NCBI GenBank assembly: GCA_030608825.1 | Contig: JAUWDL010000096.1 | Span: 1 to 6,171, forward strand | Length of the DNA: 6,171 bases | Direction of reading: 5' to 3' | Source of the DNA: Gemmatimonadales bacterium | GTDB lineage: Bacteria > Gemmatimonadota > Gemmatimonadetes > Palauibacterales > Palauibacteraceae | Part shown: positions 5,871-6,171 of the stretch, in pieces | How positions within the stretch are numbered: the first letter of the stretch is position 1 | Layout of the letters: each line of letters starts with the position of its first letter | Notes under the pieces: generated by a model | What the model was told of the DNA's origin: nothing | The model's input: only the letters and a program-made list of their open reading frames with translations | Database searches by the model: none | Position numbers and translations under genes: made by a program

Positions 5871-6171
5871 TCAGTCGCCTGCGGCGACGTCGATGATGGA
5901 GGCTCGTTCCACATAGTCCAGCTGCGGAAACTCGCTCTCCAGATACGCGTTCCCCTCCGCCTGGATTCGGCCCTGGCTGGGGCCGGCTCCGCGGGGCGCT
6001 CCTTCCCCATAGCCGGAGTGGAGCCCGTCGACCACTTCCATCCCGCTCACCACTACGCCGAACGGGGCGAAGAGCTGTCCGTCCAGCGCCGAGTTGTCGC
6101 CGAAGTTGATGAAGATCTGGGTCGTACGCGTGTTGGGTCCCGCCATCGCGAAGCTGACGTACCCTCGCGTG
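5871..6171 (-). CDS. Cyclophilin-type peptidyl-prolyl isomerase, N-terminus cut by window edge
   Basis: The frame enters from the right edge and ends at a TGA 20 bases before the regulator start. It encodes about 100 residues, the second half of a cyclophilin, which catalyses cis-trans isomerisation of prolyl bonds during protein folding. Recognisable core: GYVSFAMAGPNTRTTQIFINF (the family's AmAGPNTxxsQFFI block, with catalytic-site Gln kept), then LDGQLFAPFGVVVSGMEVVD. At the place of the Trp that binds cyclosporin in human cyclophilin A there is Ala, as in many bacterial members. A C-terminal tail follows with GPSQGRIQAEGNAYLESEFPQLDYVERA, seen in a subgroup of bacterial cyclophilins. A Met about nine codons in is internal to the conserved block, so it is not the start. 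With the N-terminus missing, a signal peptide and thus periplasmic location cannot be judged. It is likely cotranscribed with the regulator and kinase. Confidence 0.9.
   Translation of the reverse strand, partial: TRGYVSFAMAGPNTRTTQIFINFGDNSALDGQLFAPFGVVVSGMEVVDGLHSGYGEGAPRGAGPSQGRIQAEGNAYLESEFPQLDYVERASIIDVAAGD

Noticed and set aside
5871..6146. A complete small protein starting at the ATG at 6144-6146
   Set aside because: The frame continues upstream to the window edge and the Met is the conserved one inside the cyclophilin AMAGPNT block, so the gene is truncated, not short.

Overview
The window is a GC-rich, almost gapless piece of chromosome from a Gram-negative (diderm) bacterium. The diderm assignment rests on a signal-peptide-bearing protein that looks like an outer-membrane beta-barrel. 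Protein style (Trk system, REC/HD-GYP regulator, cyclophilin with a long C-terminal tail) would fit a phylum such as Gemmatimonadota or Acidobacteriota, but that placement is a weak inference. No mobile element, tRNA, rRNA or CRISPR was seen, so this looks like core chromosome.

Layout from left to right. (1) 1-1218, minus: trkH, the membrane subunit of a Trk potassium uptake system, cut by the left window edge and missing roughly its last domain. (2) 1215-2558, minus: trkA, the cytoplasmic regulatory subunit with two RCK units. Its TGA overlaps the GTG of trkH by four bases, so the pair is an operon read trkA then trkH. (3) 2559-2660: a 102-base divergent intergenic region with a plausible sigma70-type promoter towards the right and two nested inverted repeats. 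(4) 2661-3278, plus: a small beta-barrel outer-membrane protein with a clear signal peptide. (5) 3307-4776, minus: a two-transmembrane sensor histidine kinase with a helical extracytoplasmic domain, HAMP, HisKA and HATPase domains. (6) 4816-5850, minus: a response regulator with an intact receiver domain joined to an HD-GYP-type domain that has lost several catalytic residues. (7) 5871-6171, minus: the C-terminal part of a cyclophilin-type peptidyl-prolyl isomerase, cut by the right edge.

How the genes relate. The isomerase, regulator and kinase all run leftwards with gaps of 20 and 39 bases, so they are probably one transcript. The kinase and regulator are a probable cognate pair: an envelope signal sensed by the kinase would be passed to the receiver Asp of the regulator. 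The output is uncertain because the HD-GYP domain looks catalytically impaired. trkA-trkH is a separate potassium transport operon, and the barrel gene is a single gene between the two operons, divergent from trkA and convergent with the kinase.

No clearly new multi-gene system is visible. The observations most worth following are the degenerate HD-GYP domain behind a normal receiver, the altered dinucleotide motif in the second RCK unit of TrkA, and the nested dyads in the trkA/barrel intergenic region.
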